26,577 bases of DNA from CAYORM01 sp964406375 (GTDB lineage Bacteria > Pseudomonadota > Alphaproteobacteria > DSM-16000 > Inquilinaceae): the NCBI GenBank assembly GCA_964406375.1, contig CAYORM010000039.1, forward strand, positions 1-26,577. Direction: 5' to 3'. Numbering within the stretch: the stretch's first letter is position 1; every line of letters starts with the position of its first letter. Below are positions 23,428-26,577 of the stretch, one piece after another. The notes beneath the pieces are model-generated. The model worked only from the letters and a program-made list of their open reading frames with translations. It was not told the origin of the DNA and made no database searches. A program made the position numbers and the translations under genes.

Positions 23428-23444
23428 TTGTGCGCTGCACAATC
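23426..23444. promoter_or_regulatory. Operator-like palindrome upstream of the phasin promoter
   Basis: GATTGTGC-GCT-GCACAATC is a perfect 8-bp inverted repeat. It contains TGC-N3-GCA, the kind of TGC-rich site known for PhaR, the repressor of polyhydroxyalkanoate granule genes in alphaproteobacteria. It ends 5 bp before the -35 box of the phasin promoter. Confidence 0.65.
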
Positions 23445-23449
23445 GGTCC

Positions 23450-23477
23450 TTGACTCCGCGCCGCGAGCGCTTATGTT
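23450..23477 (+). promoter_or_regulatory. Predicted phasin promoter
   Basis: TTGACT (23450-23455) and TATGTT (23472-23477) are 16 bp apart and resemble sigma-70 -35 and -10 boxes. The -10 box lies inside the second palindrome, so a protein bound there would block RNA polymerase. The start codon is 30 bp downstream. Confidence 0.5.
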
Positions 23478-23490
23478 GCGGTGCAGCATA
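23472..23490. promoter_or_regulatory. Second operator-like palindrome over the phasin -10 region
   Basis: TATGTTGC-GGT-GCAGCATA is an 8-bp inverted repeat with one mismatch. It shares TGC-N3-GCA with the first site. The two centres (23435 and 23481) are 46 bp apart, so the sites bracket the promoter. Confidence 0.6.
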
Positions 23491-23507
23491 GTCAAGGAGC
23501 AGGTGCG

Positions 23508-23936
23508 ATGGCCACCACCGGTACCCCCACCTGGGATTTCGACGTCACCAAGTTTATGGCGGATTTCAAGCTGCCGCGATTTGACGTCGAGGCGATGATC
23601 GCCGCCCAGCGCAAGACGATCGAGGCGATGGCTGCTGCCAACCGGACCGCGCTCGAGGGTGCGCAGGCGGTCGCGCGCCGCCAGGCCGAGATCATGCGCC
23701 AGTCGGCCGCCGACTGGCAGAGCCTGTGGTCGGTCCCGCTCGCCGCCACGAATGGCGAGGCCGATCCGGCCGGCCAGCAGGCCGCGGCGATGAAGGCGAT
23801 CTTCGAGAAGACGGTCGCCAATATCCGCGAGCTCTCCGAGCTGGTCGCGAAGTCGAATGGCGAGGCCGCCGAGATCGTGACCAAGCGCGTCAGCGAGAGC
23901 TTCGACGAGATCCGGACCATCGTCTCCAAGCACTGA
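23508..23936 (+). CDS. Phasin family protein
   Basis: Phasins coat polyhydroxyalkanoate storage granules in the cytoplasm. The 142-residue product has the family pattern. A short N-terminus (WDFDVTKFMADFKLPRFDVE) is followed by a run of amphipathic helix (AAQRKTIEAMAAANRTALEG, AQAVARRQAEIMRQSAADWQ), and a second helix with FEKTVANIRELSELVAKSNG then AAEIVTKRVSESFDEIR. There are no cysteines and no signal peptide. The start at 23508 has AAGGAGC about 8 bases upstream; an earlier in-frame ATG (23481) lies inside the promoter palindrome and is rejected. It lies 80 bp after the TetR-like gene but has its own promoter and two operator-like sites. Confidence 0.92.
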   Translation: MATTGTPTWDFDVTKFMADFKLPRFDVEAMIAAQRKTIEAMAAANRTALEGAQAVARRQAEIMRQSAADWQSLWSVPLAATNGEADPAGQQAAAMKAIFEKTVANIRELSELVAKSNGEAAEIVTKRVSESFDEIRTIVSKH

Positions 23937-23953
23937 GCGCTTGGTGCCGGGAA

Positions 23954-23970
23954 GGGCGGCGAGGCCGCCC
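23954..23970. terminator. Hairpin between the convergent phasin and DeoR genes
   Basis: GGGCGGC (23954-23960) and GCCGCCC (23964-23970) form a 7-bp stem around GAG, in the 43-bp gap between the two stops. There is no T run. A bidirectional terminator is plausible. Confidence 0.5.
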
Positions 23971-23979
23971 GCTCCGGGC

Positions 23980-24804
23980 CTAATCTGCGACGACGATTGC
24001 GACACCCGCCGCCTCAAGCCGCGCCTGCGCCTCGGGCGGCGGCGGGCTGTCGGTGATCAGCATGTCGATGCGGTCGGCGTCACAGACGCGGACCAGCCCC
24101 TGTCGGCCGAACTTGCTCGCATCCGCGACGACGATCACCCGTTCGGCCCGGTCGATGACGACGCGGCTGAACTCGGCCTCAGCCAGATCGTAATCCATCA
24201 TCTCCAGCGCATCGCTGATCGCGCCGACCGAGAGGATCGCGAGGCGCACCCGGAATTGTGAGACGAAGGCGGCGGCGCTCGGTCCCAGCGCGGCGCCGTC
24301 ATCGGCCCGCAACTCGCCCCCCGCCATATAGACCCGATTGCCGTTGCGCGTGGCGAGGCTGCGCGCGATGTCGACGCAGTTGGTCACCACCAGCAGGTCG
24401 CGGTGATCGACGAGCGCGCGGCCGACATAGGCGGTGGTGCTGCCGGTGTCGAGCATTACGGAATCGCCGTTCAGCACCTCGCGGGCCGCACGCCGGGCAA
24501 TCGCCTGCTTCGCCTCGGCATTGGTCGCCATTCGCTGGCCGAAGCTTGGTTCGTGCGGCAGCGTGGGCAGGGCGACGCCGCCATGGAAGCGGACCAGGAG
24601 ACCCTCCTCCACCAGCGCCGCGAGATCGCGGCGCACCGTCTCGTCGGAGACGTCGAGCGCGCGGGCCAGCTCGGCCACGCTGGCGCTGCCGCGGCCCCGC
24701 ACGGCGCGCAGGATCGCCGCCTGACGGCCGGGCCGTCCGGCGGTCGGGCCGGTGGCGGGGGAGGCGAGAAGGGCGGTCATCGTCGCGTTCGGGCCGGGCC
24801 TCAT
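23980..24804 (-). CDS. DeoR/GlpR-family transcriptional regulator
   Basis: This 274-residue regulator has the DeoR plan. An N-terminal winged helix-turn-helix reads RQAAILRAVRGRGSASVAEL, then ARALDVSDETVRRDLAALVE and GLLVRFHGGV (about residues 27-78). A sugar-phosphate-isomerase-like sensor domain follows with VMLDTGSTTAYVGRAL and LLVVTNCVDIARSLA, and VVADASKFGR near the end. Family effectors are usually phosphorylated sugars or polyols. ATG 24804 gives the full protein, while ATG 24780 is eight codons later; neither has a good ribosome site. It diverges from a glycine-betaine-type ABC operon, with 139 bp between starts, so control of that operon is the simplest guess, though an unusual pairing. 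Confidence 0.9.
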   Translation of the reverse strand: MRPGPNATMTALLASPATGPTAGRPGRQAAILRAVRGRGSASVAELARALDVSDETVRRDLAALVEEGLLVRFHGGVALPTLPHEPSFGQRMATNAEAKQAIARRAAREVLNGDSVMLDTGSTTAYVGRALVDHRDLLVVTNCVDIARSLATRNGNRVYMAGGELRADDGAALGPSAAAFVSQFRVRLAILSVGAISDALEMMDYDLAEAEFSRVVIDRAERVIVVADASKFGRQGLVRVCDADRIDMLITDSPPPPEAQARLEAAGVAIVVAD

Positions 24805-24943
24805 GTGGGATCCGTTGGGGCTCGTTGGAAAACGATAGCCGATCCTGTGGAAATCGGACAATCGGCGCTTGTCGGCCCCGCCACGATGGGGTTGACTTCC
24901 GTTCGGAGCGGGCTGCGCGCCCGCGGGGGAAGGGAGGACGACA
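24805..24943. promoter_or_regulatory. Divergent region between the DeoR gene and the betaine transporter operon
   Basis: Contains an inverted repeat CCGAT-N9-ATCGG (24839-24843, 24853-24857) and a short direct repeat AATCGG (24852, 24860) in its least GC-rich part. TTGACT (24892-24897) is a possible -35 box for the transporter side, but no good -10 is seen. The AAGGGAGG ribosome site for the binding protein gene lies just before 24944. Confidence 0.4.
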
Positions 24944-25909
24944 ATGCGCATCACGCTCACCGGGTCGGCCTGCGCGCTGGCGCTTGCGATCGCCGCCGGG
25001 CCGTTCACGGCTCCGGCCTGGGCCCAGCCCGAATCCACCGATCCGATCCGCATCACGCTGCATGACTGGACAGGTCAGCATCTCTCGGCCCACATCATGG
25101 GCGAGGTGCTGTCGCGGGCCGGCTACACCGTCGAATACGTGCAGGCCGACTATCTGGCCCAGTTCGCGGGGCTGGAGACCGGCGATCTGACGGTCGCCAT
25201 GGAGATCTGGGCGACGACCGGCAAGGAGGCGCTGGACGCCGCGCTCGCCACCGGTGGCGTTGTCAATGCCGGCGAGAACGGCATGCTGGCCATCGAGGAG
25301 TGGTGGTACCCGCTCTACATGAAGGAGGCGTGCCCCGGCCTGCCGAACTGGGAGGCGCTGCTCGAGCCCGACTGCGCCGAGGCCTTCTCCACCGCCGAGA
25401 CGGCTCCGTCCGGCCGCTATCTCGGCGGACCGGTGACCTGGGGCGGGTTCGACGAGGAGCGGGTCGAGGCGCTCGACCTCGATTTCGAGGTGGTGCATGC
25501 GGGCACCGATGCGGCGCTGTTCGCCGAAATCGAATCGGCGGTGCAGCGCCAGGCGCCGATCATCGCCTGGGTCTATGCGCCGCACTGGGCGCCGGCGAAG
25601 TTCGAGGGCGAGTGGGTGGATTTCCCGCCCTATGAGGCGGCCTGCTACGAGGACCCGTCCTGGGGCCCCAACCCCGATCTGGCCTATGATTGCGGCAAGC
25701 CGCGCGGCCCGATCTGGAAGGTGGTGTGGGCCGGGATGGAGGAGAAGTGGCCCGGCGCCTTCCACGCCGTGCAGAACTTCACCATCGACAACGACACCAT
25801 GTCCCAGCTCATCGTCCAGGTCGATCTCGAAGGCGGCTCAGTCGAGGCGGTCGCGCGCGGTTGGGTGGACGCCAACGAGGACGTCTGGTCGGCCTGGCTG
25901 GCGCAGTGA
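24944..25909 (+). CDS. Glycine betaine/proline ABC transporter substrate-binding protein
   Basis: The 321-residue periplasmic protein is of the OpuAC/ProX type. A signal peptide (about residues 1-27) is cut after PAWA. The family reads DPIRITLHDWTGQHLSAHIM at about 33-52, then AQFAGLETGDLTVAMEIWAT, and later APIIAWVYAPHWAPAKFEGE. Several Trp and Tyr residues could make the aromatic cage that holds quaternary amines. Two Cys pairs (in KEACPG and PDCAEAF; in AACYEDP and YDCGKP) may be disulfides. AAGGGAGGACGACA precedes the ATG. The ATPase gene follows after 34 bp, so the order is binding protein then ATPase. The exact substrate (betaine, proline betaine, choline or another) cannot be told. Confidence 0.92.
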   Translation: MRITLTGSACALALAIAAGPFTAPAWAQPESTDPIRITLHDWTGQHLSAHIMGEVLSRAGYTVEYVQADYLAQFAGLETGDLTVAMEIWATTGKEALDAALATGGVVNAGENGMLAIEEWWYPLYMKEACPGLPNWEALLEPDCAEAFSTAETAPSGRYLGGPVTWGGFDEERVEALDLDFEVVHAGTDAALFAEIESAVQRQAPIIAWVYAPHWAPAKFEGEWVDFPPYEAACYEDPSWGPNPDLAYDCGKPRGPIWKVVWAGMEEKWPGAFHAVQNFTIDNDTMSQLIVQVDLEGGSVEAVARGWVDANEDVWSAWLAQ

Positions 25910-25943
25910 GGCGCGCGCACGGGGGCAGGGGGCCGCATCGGAC

Positions 25944-26577
25944 GTGAGCGGGGAAGCGAAGCTCGCCTGCCGCGGGGTGTGGAAGCTGTTCGGCCCGGAT
26001 GCCGCCGGCTTCCTCGCCCGCGGTGGGCCGAGGGACGAGGAGTCGCTGCGGGCGGCGGGGCTGATCGCGGCGGTGCGCGATGTCGATCTCGACGTCGCGC
26101 CCGGCGAGATCTTCGTCATCATGGGCCTGTCGGGGTCCGGCAAATCGACGCTGGTCCGCTGTCTGTCGCGGCTGGTCGAGCCGAGCGCGGGCGAGATTCT
26201 GTTCGACGGGCAGGATCTCCTGAAGGCCGATGAGCGGACGCTGATCGAAATCCGGCGGCGGCGCATGGGCATGGTGTTCCAGCACTTTGCCCTGCTGCCG
26301 CATCTGACGGTGCTCGACAATGTCGCCTTCCCGCTGGCGGTCCAGGGGTTGGACCGGGCCCGGCGCGAGGCGCGGGCCCGTGCGATGATCGAACTCGTCG
26401 GGCTCGGCGGGCGCGAGCGGTACTTCCCACGCGCGCTCTCCGGCGGCCAGCAGCAGCGGGTGGGCATCGCCCGCAGCCTCGCGGTCGAGCCCGAGCTCTG
26501 GTTCCTCGACGAGCCGTTCTCAGCCCTCGATCCGCTGATCCGGCGCGAGATGCAGGACGAGTTCCTGCGGCTTCAGG
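25944..26577 (+). CDS. Glycine betaine/proline ABC transporter ATP-binding protein (cut by window edge)
   Basis: The first 211 residues of a ProV/OpuAA-type ATPase, which would power import of quaternary ammonium compounds. Walker A GLSGSGKST is at 61-69, the Q-loop lies in FQHFALLPHLTV, the signature is LSGGQQQRVGIARSL starting at 165, and Walker B is LWFLDEPFSALDP with Asp189-Glu190. The sequence upstream of Walker A (VAPGEIFVIM) is typical of the ProV branch. The usual C-terminal CBS domains are beyond the window. The start is GTG 25944 with a G-rich stretch (GGGGGCAGGGGG) upstream but no ideal ribosome site. It follows the binding protein gene by 34 bp and is surely the same operon. Confidence 0.93.
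   Translation, partial: MSGEAKLACRGVWKLFGPDAAGFLARGGPRDEESLRAAGLIAAVRDVDLDVAPGEIFVIMGLSGSGKSTLVRCLSRLVEPSAGEILFDGQDLLKADERTLIEIRRRRMGMVFQHFALLPHLTVLDNVAFPLAVQGLDRARREARARAMIELVGLGGRERYFPRALSGGQQQRVGIARSLAVEPELWFLDEPFSALDPLIRREMQDEFLRLQ

Noticed and set aside
23481..23507. Upstream in-frame ATG for the phasin
   Set aside because: It lies inside the palindrome and promoter region and has no ribosome site; ATG 23508 has AAGGAGC.
24805..25056. Longer N-terminus for the DeoR regulator
   Set aside because: It would overlap the signal peptide of the divergent binding protein and shows no regulator-like sequence.

Overview
The window looks like ordinary chromosome of a very GC-rich alphaproteobacterium, most likely Rhodospirillales-like. 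The support is strong G/C at third codon positions, mutS followed at once by glnD, a phasin, a DUF4169 gene, a PodJ-like polar-factor architecture, and a tRNA with an encoded CCA end. No insertion sequence, prophage, integrase, CRISPR array or toxin-antitoxin pair is visible. The genus is inference only.

Layout: (1) 1-6263: the start of a malic enzyme gene (minus) diverges from mutS-glnD (plus, overlapping ATGA). (2) 6230-7850: a GFA-family gene is translationally coupled to a 55-residue small ORF and diverges from a LysR regulator. (3) 7878-12074: a minus-strand run of DUF4169, mltA, an EamA transporter and a secreted peptidoglycan-binding protein. (4) 12250-16035: a large AsmA-like protein, then an unrecognised one-pass protein behind an AT-rich island. 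(5) 16085-18229: a minus-strand PodJ-like Sel1/peptidoglycan-binding membrane protein and tRNA-Gln(TTG). (6) 18362-20671: an exported VWA protein ending in five 88-residue repeats. (7) 20770-23936: UbiK-like, YbjN, proC, a TetR-like regulator and a phasin. (8) 23980-26577: a DeoR regulator diverging from a glycine-betaine-type ABC operon (binding protein, then ATPase cut by the window edge).

Themes: several products act on or bind the cell wall and envelope (MltA, two different peptidoglycan-binding proteins, AsmA-like, the exported VWA protein). A second group concerns nitrogen, carbon and storage (GlnD, malic enzyme, ProC, phasin). A third concerns osmoprotectant uptake. Non-coding signals that stand out are a 13-bp-stem hairpin at the end of the LysR gene, two TGC-N3-GCA operator-like palindromes around the phasin promoter, and a dense set of repeats and hairpins in the leader of ybjN.

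I found no obvious multi-gene new system. The best leads for something undescribed are the small ORF coupled to the GFA enzyme, the VWA protein with its repeat array, the compact PodJ-like protein, the orphan gene at 15460, and the structured ybjN leader.
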